A stretch of 64,000 nt of DNA from Clostridium sp. OM02-18AC. Its GTDB lineage: Bacteria; Bacillota; Clostridia; Lachnospirales; Lachnospiraceae. The stretch lies in NCBI RefSeq assembly GCF_003481825.1, contig NZ_QULW01000005.1, forward strand, positions 62,001-126,000, written 5' to 3'. This document shows, in pieces, positions 34,908 through 42,727 of this stretch (its first letter is position 1; the number at the start of each line of letters is the position of its first letter). The notes beneath the pieces are model-generated. The model saw only the letters and a list, made by a program, of their open reading frames with translations. It made no database searches and was not told the origin of the DNA. Made by a program: the position numbers and the translations under genes.

Positions 34908-36209
34908 ATGTCACTCAATGTTATCATCACGTTATTGATGTTTGTTGTGATTCTTGTACTGCTGCTGAAAAATGTCAGCAAACCTGGTGTTATTTTTACG
35001 GGAGTTCCGATTATTGCTGCTTTATTAATGGGGTTTTCGTTGAAAGATATTAATGGGTTTATTGGAAAAGGTCTTCAGTCTATTTCTGGAACTACCTTCC
35101 TGATGGTATTTGCGGTTATGTTTTTTGGAATGCTGCATGATGCTGGAGTTTTTAAGGCGTTGATCAAGTTTTTGACCCGTTTTTTAAAGAACAGCGTTCC
35201 AAGCACCATTTTTATCGCACAGTTAATTTCTATGCTGACCCAGCTTGACAGTTCTGGTGCAACGACAGCATTGCTGACTATCCCAAGTATGAAGCCGTTA
35301 TTTGAACGACAGCATATTCGTATGGAGGCGCTGCTGCTGGTAGAGTCCATCGGTTCTGGCGTACTTTTACTTTTGCCGTACATGCCTGGATTTGTGGAAA
35401 ATACTGCTTATGTAAATTTGGATGTTTATGAGGCATACCAGTATATGATTCCAGTGCTGATCTTCTGTGTGATTGCATTTCTTCTTTTAAATATTCCGCT
35501 TTCTATGGTGGAAATTCGCCATGGCGCTGGAATGACAGATGAAGAGTTCCAGAAAGTAAAAGCAGAAATGGATGAGCCGATCGATTTCAAATTCGGCAAA
35601 GGCATTGCAATTTTTGACGGTGTATTTACACTTCTTATGGTAGCTTTAATTCTTGCCGGGAAACTGCCGACGAATCTTGGTTTTGGTCTTGGCTTTGTAA
35701 TCCTGCTGTTTGTGAATTATCCGAAAGTAAATGATCAGAAAGAATATATTAAGCGGAATGCACCGACTGCATTTGAAATGGCATTTACGATGCTTGGTGT
35801 CGGTGTTCTGGTTGGTATCAACGGTCAGACCGGTGCAATGAATGAACTGGCTGATACCATTGTGGCAAATCTTCCGACTGGTTCCATTACCTGGATTTTG
35901 CTTGTGTTTTGTATCTTTTCTCTTCCGCTTTCCATGGTGTTTGGAAACGCAAAGGGAGCTGTTCTTGTTCCTGCACTGGTATCAGTGTTAGCAGGATCAG
36001 GACTTACGCCTGTACAGATCATGCCGCCGACCTGGGCTGCAGGTATGGTTGCAGCAAACCTTTCCCTGTTTAATGCAAGCCCGTACCTTGCACTTGGACT
36101 GGCTGGTGTGGAAATGAAAGATCATTTGAAATATTCGTTCCTTCCGTGCTGGGGCTTCTCTATTATGACTACCGTGTTTATGCTTCTGATCGGAAAACTG
36201 CCGTTATAA
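34908..36209 (+). CDS. CitMHS-family (metal-citrate-type) transporter
   Basis: Integral membrane secondary transporter of 433 residues, the same length as Bacillus CitM. It is hydrophobic throughout, with about 11-12 predicted helices, and shows family signatures such as MFAVMFFGMLHDAGVF and MLTQLDSSGATTALLTIPSM. CitM itself imports metal-citrate complexes; here the conserved GDGSTT-type motif reads LDSSGATT, so the substrate may differ from citrate. The start ATG follows AAAAGGGGGAAAGAAG. It is driven by a consensus promoter with a LacI-type operator and is followed 44 bases later by the double-hydrolase gene, which suggests uptake of an ester- or amide-containing organic acid that is then hydrolysed in the cytosol. 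That substrate is inference. Confidence 0.8.
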   Translation: MSLNVIITLLMFVVILVLLLKNVSKPGVIFTGVPIIAALLMGFSLKDINGFIGKGLQSISGTTFLMVFAVMFFGMLHDAGVFKALIKFLTRFLKNSVPSTIFIAQLISMLTQLDSSGATTALLTIPSMKPLFERQHIRMEALLLVESIGSGVLLLLPYMPGFVENTAYVNLDVYEAYQYMIPVLIFCVIAFLLLNIPLSMVEIRHGAGMTDEEFQKVKAEMDEPIDFKFGKGIAIFDGVFTLLMVALILAGKLPTNLGFGLGFVILLFVNYPKVNDQKEYIKRNAPTAFEMAFTMLGVGVLVGINGQTGAMNELADTIVANLPTGSITWILLVFCIFSLPLSMVFGNAKGAVLVPALVSVLAGSGLTPVQIMPPTWAAGMVAANLSLFNASPYLALGLAGVEMKDHLKYSFLPCWGFSIMTTVFMLLIGKLPL

Positions 36210-36253
36210 TGGATGCTTGATCGATGTGTAATGTAGGAGGAACGGGGATAGAA

Positions 36254-39200
36254 ATGAATGATAAAATATGCAAAGTAAGCTGTGATGCAGGAACAATCAA
36301 AGGAAGAATATCAGAAGAGGGTATTTCCATCTTTAAGGGAATTCCGTATGCATGTCCTCCGGTAGGCGAGCTTCGCTGGAAGCCGCCGGTTCCTGCACAA
36401 AAATTAGATGATTTCGAGGCGTATGAGTTTGGCGATATTCCGTGCCAGAACTTTGATGAAGTAGTCGATCCTATGAATTTTGGCGGATATGAACCAATTG
36501 AACAAATGTCAGAAGACTGCCTCACTTTAAATATCTGGACAAAAGGAAAACCTGGAGATAAGAAACCGGTATTGTTTTGGATTTATGGCGGTGCTTTTAT
36601 CAAAGGTTATGGAAGAAGCCCGCAGTTTGACGGCAGAAATCTCGTCGAAAATGAAGATATTGTGCTGGTTACGATCAATCACCGGGAAGGTCTGCTCGCA
36701 ACCATGAATTTTTCTTCCATAGACCCGGAGGGAGAATATCGCTACAGCAATAACCTTTACATTATGGACCAGATCCAGGCACTGCGGTGGTGCCATGAAA
36801 ACATTGCTGCATTTGGCGGAGATCCGGAAAACGTAACTTTGTATGGTCATTCTTCCGGTTCCAATTCCGTAACGCATTTGCTGCTTTCACGCGAGACGGG
36901 AGAATATTATAAAAAAGCAATCTGCCAGAGTTCTTTTTTTACGGGATGTGGCCAGACCTCTTTGGAGTGGAGCAGAAAAATCAGCGATAAGGTTTTAGAA
37001 TTGCTTTCTGTACACAGTAAAGAAGAACTAAAAACCATTCCTGTAGAACGTATCCTGGAGGTCCAAAAGCAGTTATTTACCGTGAAATTTGAGGGATTTA
37101 AAGGAAAGCTGTTTTCGCCTGTCCCGGATGGGCTTACGGTTCCGCAAGATTCGATTCAGGAAATTTTGGGTGGAAGATTGGCAGATAAGATTATCATGCT
37201 GGGATGCAGTGATGGTGAGTATGACCAGATGTTTATGCGGGAACCGGATGAGGAGGAGATGCTTCGCGTAATCCTGTCACGCATTCCAGAAAATGTGACA
37301 CCAGACATGATAAAAGCATTTACGGAGCATGATCCGGAACGTACCAGAAAACAGGCATATCTTGATATTTACAATGAATTCTTTATGCATTCTTCAGAGC
37401 AGATGCTGACAGATGCACTGGTAAAAGGAGGAAGCACCTGTTATCAGTTCTGGTTTAAGTGGTGGGAGGATGAATTCCACAGACGTGCACCGCATGGGGC
37501 GCCCAGCGCATTTGTGTTTGGAAATAAGAAAATCCCATCAGCAGCGCCCAAGCAGTTGAGACGTCAGGTACAGCATACCTGGGGACAGTTTCTGAGAACC
37601 GGTGATCCAAACCATGACGGAATTCCGCATTGGGATCCGCATCGTCTGGAGAATAAAGCATGTATGCTGATTGACGTGCCGTGGCATCAGGAAATGGCAT
37701 GGCATAGAAAAGATTATGAGGTATTTGCTCCGTTTTTCCAGCAATACCATGAAATTGAGAAAGCACCAGACCGGTCATTTCCAAAATCAGAATATGATGG
37801 GAGTCGATATATTCACCGTTATGTAGAAGTGGAGGACGGCACGAAACTTTCCGTAGTCATTCATATTCCGACAAAAAATAAGGTTGACGCAGGACCGCTT
37901 CCGGTTGTGATGCAATATACACCATATGACCATCTCGTCTATAAAAAGGATGAAAACGGAGAAACTGTGATTGCGTTCGCAGACAGTATAGGAATCCGAA
38001 ATTTGCTGCCATATGGATATGTTGTGGTATTTGCACATGTACGTGGCTGCGGAGCTTCGTTTGGAGTCAGGAAAGTCGTATGTTCCAGGCAGGAAGCGAA
38101 GGACGGGGCATTTATAGTAGAGTGGCTGGCAAAACAGTCATTTTGCAATGGAAAAGTCATGACTGCAGGACAGTCCTATAATGGTCAGACACAGTTGGAA
38201 ATCATATCCCAAAAGCCGGAGCATCTTGTGGCTTCTTATATTGGAAAGACGGATTTTAACCGATATGATGGCTGGGTAAGAAATGGAATTCCGAGAGCAT
38301 TTGGCAGCAGACCGGATATTGACTGGGGAACTACAGAGGAAGAAAAACAAAAAACGGTAGACCGGGTTACAGCGTCAACTGTGCCTGTAGATGGTGATGA
38401 AGACCGTGTTTTGCTGCATAAGGCAATCGAAGAGCATCTGGAAAATGGAACACAGACCAAGGCTCAGCGCGATTATTTATGGCGCGACAGTTATTCGCCG
38501 GAATGTGACGGAGAGTTCTGGAACATATTAAGTGCAAGTACTTATGTGAAAGATATCAATGATTCTGGGGTGGCAGTGTATCTGGATGGAGGTACGCAGG
38601 ACGTATTTAAGCGGGATACGATCATGCTGTACCATAATCTGACCCTGAACAAAAAACTGATTTTTGGTCCGTGGGATCATGTAGGACCAAAGAAAACGCC
38701 GGAACCGTGGACCCAGATGCTGCGCTGGGCAGATTACTGGCTAAAAGGCATTGAAAATGGCGTGATGGCTGAAAAACCAATAACCTTGCGGGTGGTACAG
38801 TACGATTTTGAAAATCATACATATCAGGGAGATGGAACCGGATATTATCGGAGAGAAACCCAATGGCCGCTCCATGAGGGACGACGTGATATGTTTTATT
38901 TGTCAGAAGAACCTTCCGGTGATAAAGAGTTTTCCTCCTCGTATTTGCTTTCCGATTCCGCTGTCCAGTCTGCAAAGCAGTTTTACCGGGCAGCTTACGG
39001 GGTAAAATCCAGCGTGGAGTCGAATTCTCTTTCGGACAGCTCAGGGAAAGGAGCCGCTCAGCTTGGCTTGAATTATTTCACAGAACCATTCCGGAATGAT
39101 ACGGAGTATATTGGTCATCCGATTGCAAATCTGACGTTTGTTTTGGATGATATGGGAAATATGGATCAGCAGTGTGATCTGGACTTTTTCATTTCTCTTT

Positions 39201-39574
39201 CCGATTATGATCCGGAAAGAAAGGAAATGTTCCAGTTTGGCAATGGCTGGCTGAGATCTTCTCTTCGTAAGGAAAGTCCGAATTGCCCGTATGATTTTCT
39301 TGGTTTACCATGGCATGAAAATAAAAAGGGAGACAACGAGTATTTGAAGCCGGGAGAAACATATCAGGTGACAATCGATCTGACGCCTGTATTTTACCGG
39401 ATCAGAAAAGGGCATAGCCTTATGGTGACAATCACCAACTCGATGGACCGAACCTATTATGCTGGAAGATCGGCCTATGAGGAAAATCCGGATACAGTGG
39501 CACCTGGATACCATCTGGTATTAGGTGGGAAAGATGGCTGCCGGATTGTAATGCCGGATATATACGACAAATAA
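36254..39574 (+). CDS. Fusion of a type-B carboxylesterase and a CocE/NonD-type (S15) hydrolase
   Basis: Single 1106-residue protein with two complete alpha/beta-hydrolase parts and no signal peptide. The N-terminal part (about 1-500) is a carboxylesterase: FKGIPYACPPVGELRW, SEDCLTLNIWT, oxyanion region WIYGGAF, nucleophile Ser200 in GHSSG (usual GESAG), and a candidate His in PHGAPSAFVFGN. The C-terminal part (about 510-1106) is CocE/X-Pro peptidase-like: GYVVVFAHVRGCGAS, nucleophile Ser641 in AGQSYNG, Asp region DGGTQDVF, His in FGPWDHVGP, and the beta-rich C-terminal domain. Both active sites look intact. The start ATG at 36254 is chosen for GGAACGGGG upstream. I find no internal stop or frameshift. 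Such a fusion is uncommon; successive hydrolysis of one imported compound is the likely purpose. Confidence 0.85.
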   Translation: MNDKICKVSCDAGTIKGRISEEGISIFKGIPYACPPVGELRWKPPVPAQKLDDFEAYEFGDIPCQNFDEVVDPMNFGGYEPIEQMSEDCLTLNIWTKGKPGDKKPVLFWIYGGAFIKGYGRSPQFDGRNLVENEDIVLVTINHREGLLATMNFSSIDPEGEYRYSNNLYIMDQIQALRWCHENIAAFGGDPENVTLYGHSSGSNSVTHLLLSRETGEYYKKAICQSSFFTGCGQTSLEWSRKISDKVLELLSVHSKEELKTIPVERILEVQKQLFTVKFEGFKGKLFSPVPDGLTVPQDSIQEILGGRLADKIIMLGCSDGEYDQMFMREPDEEEMLRVILSRIPENVTPDMIKAFTEHDPERTRKQAYLDIYNEFFMHSSEQMLTDALVKGGSTCYQFWFKWWEDEFHRRAPHGAPSAFVFGNKKIPSAAPKQLRRQVQHTWGQFLRTGDPNHDGIPHWDPHRLENKACMLIDVPWHQEMAWHRKDYEVFAPFFQQYHEIEKAPDRSFPKSEYDGSRYIHRYVEVEDGTKLSVVIHIPTKNKVDAGPLPVVMQYTPYDHLVYKKDENGETVIAFADSIGIRNLLPYGYVVVFAHVRGCGASFGVRKVVCSRQEAKDGAFIVEWLAKQSFCNGKVMTAGQSYNGQTQLEIISQKPEHLVASYIGKTDFNRYDGWVRNGIPRAFGSRPDIDWGTTEEEKQKTVDRVTASTVPVDGDEDRVLLHKAIEEHLENGTQTKAQRDYLWRDSYSPECDGEFWNILSASTYVKDINDSGVAVYLDGGTQDVFKRDTIMLYHNLTLNKKLIFGPWDHVGPKKTPEPWTQMLRWADYWLKGIENGVMAEKPITLRVVQYDFENHTYQGDGTGYYRRETQWPLHEGRRDMFYLSEEPSGDKEFSSSYLLSDSAVQSAKQFYRAAYGVKSSVESNSLSDSSGKGAAQLGLNYFTEPFRNDTEYIGHPIANLTFVLDDMGNMDQQCDLDFFISLSDYDPERKEMFQFGNGWLRSSLRKESPNCPYDFLGLPWHENKKGDNEYLKPGETYQVTIDLTPVFYRIRKGHSLMVTITNSMDRTYYAGRSAYEENPDTVAPGYHLVLGGKDGCRIVMPDIYDK

Positions 39575-39583
39575 CACAAAAAG

Positions 39584-39611
39584 GAAGTTCTGCTTTGCGG
39601 AACTTCTTTTT
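39584..39611 (+). terminator. Terminator of the transporter-hydrolase operon
   Basis: GAAGTTC (39584-39590) pairs with GAACTTC (39600-39606); inside, GC/GC pairs around TTT extend the helix, and T5 follows (39607-39611). It lies 10 bases after the hydrolase stop. Confidence 0.85.
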
Positions 39612-39638
39612 GTATGCCAGGGAGTTTTATGGTAGAAT
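39610..39638 (+). promoter_or_regulatory. Promoter of the small hypothetical gene
   Basis: -35 TTGTAT (39610-39615), 17-base spacer, -10 TAGAAT (39633-39638), starting inside the T-run of the preceding terminator. Confidence 0.5.
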
Positions 39639-39715
39639 GTGCGTAAGCAGGAAAAATTCGTTGCAGTTTATGCAGCGCATGAACTGCAATAAGAATATAG
39701 AGGAAAGGATCGCTT

Positions 39716-40069
39716 ATGCAGAAAGAACAGATAAATGGTGGACAGCAGGAAGACTGGGAACTGTCCGAAGACTATTATAAAGAAGAAACAGGGAAAAAAG
39801 AACTTCGTCTGGAGGATTTCCTGGAGCCGGAAGAAGCACCGGAAAAGCAGTCTGGTTTGTCAGATGGGACTGGGATTGCCGGACAGTTAGAAGAAATGGC
39901 TGCACAGGTAAAACAGGTCATGGAGCTTTCCGGGGCAGGACATCAGGCAGAGGAAATCGCCTCCATGCTTGGTATCGAGGGACAACTGGTGCGGGATATC
40001 ATGGTTTGCGTCCAGTCGTTCCCGGAGGATGATCCGTTGGCAGTAGCGCGGCTGATCCTGCTGGGATAG
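39716..40069 (+). CDS. Small acidic hypothetical protein
   Basis: 117-residue protein that I do not recognise. The first half is very acidic and polar (runs of E, Q, D and K) and probably disordered. The second half is predicted helical, and its segment QAEEIASMLGIEGQLVRDIM resembles a helix-turn-helix of the sigma-70 region 4 or FeoC type, so a regulatory role is possible but unproven. There is no signal peptide or membrane segment. Start ATG follows AGAGGAAAGG. It has its own promoter and shares a convergent terminator with the cell-wall-binding gene on the other strand. Confidence 0.65.
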   Translation: MQKEQINGGQQEDWELSEDYYKEETGKKELRLEDFLEPEEAPEKQSGLSDGTGIAGQLEEMAAQVKQVMELSGAGHQAEEIASMLGIEGQLVRDIMVCVQSFPEDDPLAVARLILLG

Positions 40070-40090
40070 GTCTGGTTTGGTGACATAATA

Positions 40091-40136
40091 AAAACAGGGC
40101 AGCAGATTCCAAATAGGGAAATCTGCTGCCCTGTTT
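40091..40136. terminator. Bidirectional terminator between convergent genes
   Basis: An 18-bp stem (AAAACAGGGCAGCAGATT at 40091-40108, paired with the complementary arm ending in TTTT at about 40136) has a run of T on the plus side and A residues on the other, so it can terminate both the small hypothetical gene and the minus-strand repeat protein. Confidence 0.85.
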
Positions 40137-40142
40137 TTTCGC

Positions 40143-40466
40143 CTAACGCATCTTATCCATCTGTCCATCGGAGTCAACATGGTAATTGTCGACCCAGGCG
40201 TCGGTAACCATTTGTCCGTCTTCTCCGAAGAAATACCAGTCGCCTTTGTAGCGAAGCCAGTAGGAGGTTTTACGGTTGCCTTTCTCGTCGAGGTAATAAG
40301 TGCCGTCCTTCAGTTCCAGAAGACCGGTTGCCTTGGTTCCGTCGTCTTTGATATATTGATATTGATCTTCTGCGGTTTTGTGCCACTCACCTGCCATAGC
40401 AGGGAATGCGCTCATCAGAAAACACAGGATGGTTAAGATGAGGGTGAGTCCTGTTTTTTTCTTCAT
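40143..40466 (-). CDS. Short secreted cell-wall-binding repeat protein
   Basis: 107-residue secreted protein. The signal peptide (KKKTGLTLILTILCFLM, cleavage near AMAG) is followed by about three choline-binding-type cell-wall repeats, recognised by the recurrent aromatic-glycine pattern WHKTAEDQYQYIKDDG, YYLDEKGNRKTSYWL and WYFFGEDGQMVTDAW. No catalytic domain is attached. The start ATG at 40466 is chosen because AAAGGA lies eight bases upstream; an ATG three codons earlier sits too close to that site. It lies downstream of a larger protein with the same repeats, suggesting related function. Choline or teichoic-acid ligand is a family inference only. Confidence 0.75.
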   Translation of the reverse strand: MKKKTGLTLILTILCFLMSAFPAMAGEWHKTAEDQYQYIKDDGTKATGLLELKDGTYYLDEKGNRKTSYWLRYKGDWYFFGEDGQMVTDAWVDNYHVDSDGQMDKMR

Positions 40467-40635
40467 AGTGATCATCCTTTCTCTCTCTGCAAATTCATTA
40501 TAACAGCCATGTTTTCTGCTGACAAGAGGAAAGGCGGGATTGTAAGGAAATAGGTGGAATCGTAAGAAAAACGTTATGAACAGAGAGAAGATGAAGAGAG
40601 GAGGCAGTGAGAAGATCAGGGAAAAGAACAAAGAG

Positions 40636-40665
40636 AAGAGGACATGCCGGTGACATGCCCTCTTT
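40636..40665 (-). terminator. Possible terminator of the large repeat protein gene
   Basis: AAGAGG-A-CATG (40636-40646) pairs with CATG-C-CCTCTT (40654-40664) with one mismatch. On the minus strand it is followed by a pyrimidine-rich tract rather than a pure T-run. Confidence 0.4.
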
Positions 40666-40748
40666 GTGTGAACGGATGAAATATTTTTACTTTTTTCGTT
40701 TGTACAGGAATGTCCTTTTGTTTAATTTCAGGTTGCGGTTTATGGTTT

Positions 40749-42257
40749 TTATTCCTGGATGATTCCATTGACGTCAACGGTCCAGATTTTATCGTTGGAG
40801 TCTTTGACATCTTTATAGCCGCTTCCAAGATCAGGTCTTACTGCAGACTTGGAGGAGGAAGATGCTTTCTGAATGGCACCATTGGTACCGACCAGGTAGG
40901 ATACGCCGTCTAACTGGGCAGGAGCAAAACGCAGGTCGCGGTCTGCATCCTGGCGGAGTCCCTGCACGTAAACATTGTTGTCGCGGACGCCGTGGAACCC
41001 GCGTCCCTTGTTTCCGCCGTCGGTGTAGAAGAACCAGGTCTGGTTTTCACCGAGATCTTCATCGTAGATGGTCTGCTTGCCGGTCTTCATGATACCGTCA
41101 GTACCAAAGTAGTAATTGCAGATCTGTCCGTCTTCGGTAATGACACTCTGAAGTCCGGTCTGCAGTTCGCCACGGTCATTGAAGCCGAAGCGTTTTCCAT
41201 CGACTGTGAAGACCTGTACACCCTGGGTTGCGTAGTAAGGACGACCATTCTTCATATAGAAGATAAAGGTCTCGCCTTCTTCGCTGATCTCCGGTGCACC
41301 TTCCATCTGGTACCAGCCGTTTCCGCGCTTTCCGTCTGCCTCGTAGAACTGGTAGGATGCGATGAGCGGAGCAGTGACCTGGACGTTGTCAATGTTGTCG
41401 GTGTGATTGACTGTCTCAGCGTTGGCATTGCTTGCGGTTTCAGCATCTGAGCTGTTTTTTTCGCTTGCGATGTCACTGGAAACAGAACTGTCGGCTGTGT
41501 CTGCGCTGATCTCAGAGTTTGTGTCGTCAGCAGCTAGAGCAGCATTTGCTGCGCTGTCAGCAACACTTTCCGGTACCCGGAACCATCCGGTCTGCAGGAT
41601 CCCGTTCTGGAAGGTGTAGTAGGAACCGGCAATCTTGCGGTCGATCTGGTTCATGACCATACGGCCATTGTTGTCAAAGAAATGCCATACGGTATCCTGA
41701 TCCAGCTCCTCGTCTTCATTTTCCAGTTCGATCCAGCCGGTTTTCATGACGCCGTCGCCTTCTTCTCCGAGGTAGTAGGTAAAACCGTCTAATTCCAGCA
41801 TGCCGGTCTGCATGTGGCCTTCTTCGTTAAAATAGTAATTCTTTCCGTCAATCTCCTGCCATTTGGAGATGACGTTTCTTCCGTCTTTTCCATAGTAGTA
41901 CCAGTAAGTATCCGGGGCGTCAGAATCCCACTCATCCTCGTTTGCTTCGCTGATCCACTGGTTCATGACGCGGCGGCCGTCCTCGTTTACATAATATTCA
42001 TCAATTTTGCAGGAACGGGAAAGGTAGCCGTCTTCGTTTAAGTAATACCACTCGCCATCTTTCTTTTTCCAGGAATCGGTCAGGTAGTAGCCTTCGCTGT
42101 CCTTGTAGCGGAGTTCTCCGTCTTCCGTGAGCCATCCGGCAGTTGATGCCAGAACGGTGGAAACGCTGCCCGGAATGGAAAGCGCGAGTGCAGGGGTTGC
42201 CGCTGACATTGCTGCCGCGGTGGATAATACAGCCAGTAAATTGCAATGTTTGTTCAT
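40749..42257 (-). CDS. Secreted multi-repeat cell-wall-binding protein
   Basis: 502-residue secreted protein. The signal peptide (NKHCNLLAVLSTAAAMSAAT, cleavage near ALA) is followed by about a dozen choline-binding-type repeats of roughly 20 residues (for example WYYLNEDGYLSRS and NYYFNEEGHMQTGMLELDG), split by a Ser/Ala/Asp/Asn-rich linker near residues 245-300. Several repeats are irregular. No enzymatic domain, LPXTG motif or transmembrane anchor is present, so attachment is presumably non-covalent. The start ATG at 42257 begins the signal peptide; AAGGAG is 12 bases upstream, a little far. A promoter -10 (TATAAT) on the minus strand lies at 42400-42405. Function beyond wall binding is unknown. 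Confidence 0.75.
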   Translation of the reverse strand: MNKHCNLLAVLSTAAAMSAATPALALSIPGSVSTVLASTAGWLTEDGELRYKDSEGYYLTDSWKKKDGEWYYLNEDGYLSRSCKIDEYYVNEDGRRVMNQWISEANEDEWDSDAPDTYWYYYGKDGRNVISKWQEIDGKNYYFNEEGHMQTGMLELDGFTYYLGEEGDGVMKTGWIELENEDEELDQDTVWHFFDNNGRMVMNQIDRKIAGSYYTFQNGILQTGWFRVPESVADSAANAALAADDTNSEISADTADSSVSSDIASEKNSSDAETASNANAETVNHTDNIDNVQVTAPLIASYQFYEADGKRGNGWYQMEGAPEISEEGETFIFYMKNGRPYYATQGVQVFTVDGKRFGFNDRGELQTGLQSVITEDGQICNYYFGTDGIMKTGKQTIYDEDLGENQTWFFYTDGGNKGRGFHGVRDNNVYVQGLRQDADRDLRFAPAQLDGVSYLVGTNGAIQKASSSSKSAVRPDLGSGYKDVKDSNDKIWTVDVNGIIQE

Positions 42258-42399
42258 AACTTTATGATTCTCCTTTTTTCTTGTGGAAACCGAGAACGTC
42301 TGATGCCTGGATGTTTGCCTGTCAGAAAGGAAAGCATTTACAGACGGACGAAGCCGGTTTGCAGTTTGGCCGAAAATCCGCAGTTGCATTACGGTGCTG

Positions 42400-42427
42400 A
42401 TTATAGCGGATTTCATACATCTTGAAA
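42400..42427 (-). promoter_or_regulatory. Promoter of the large repeat protein gene
   Basis: Minus strand: weak -35 TTTCAA (42422-42427), 16-base spacer, consensus -10 TATAAT (42400-42405); a leader of about 135 bases precedes the ATG. Confidence 0.5.
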
Positions 42428-42568
42428 AGTGAAGGTTACTGGAAAGAAAACCACGTGCTGCCAACAGGGAAAACCGGCTGATCTGGAATGCAGAAATTGG
42501 AAAAAACCGCGGTTGTCTGCGCAACGTGTGAAGCGCTGTGATTTTTGGGTGCAGGATACGGGAGAATA

Positions 42569-42577
42569 TGGTATACT
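42569..42577 (+). promoter_or_regulatory. Extended -10 promoter of the glycan locus
   Basis: TGGTATACT combines a TG dinucleotide with the -10 hexamer TATACT. No good -35 is seen, as is usual for extended -10 promoters. Transcription would start near 42584, giving a leader of about 145 bases. Confidence 0.55.
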
Positions 42578-42727
42578 ATTGCTATTAAAGATGTTATTGA
42601 CGCGCAGATGCAAACGGGAACGGAAAACGTGAAGTGGCAGATGTGCGATATAAGTTTCTGTTTGCGCAACGCGTGAACAGGAACCGATATAAGAATGAGA
42701 GAATATGAAAACAGGAGGAGATTCCAA

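Larger units (their letters stand above)
42258..42727. other. Divergent regulatory region between the repeat protein and the glycan locus
   Basis: No gene is visible in these 470 bases. They hold a minus-strand promoter (-10 at 42400-42405), a plus-strand extended -10 (42569-42577), and a 15-base direct repeat TGCGCAACG-Y-GTGAA at 42518-42532 and 42663-42677 (14 of 15 identical) that brackets the plus-strand start site, a possible binding site for one regulator. Confidence 0.5.

Noticed and set aside
36224..36253. Upstream ATG at 36224 as start of the double hydrolase
   Set aside because: There is no ribosome binding site before it, whereas the ATG at 36254 follows GGAACGGGG, and the protein homology begins after the latter.
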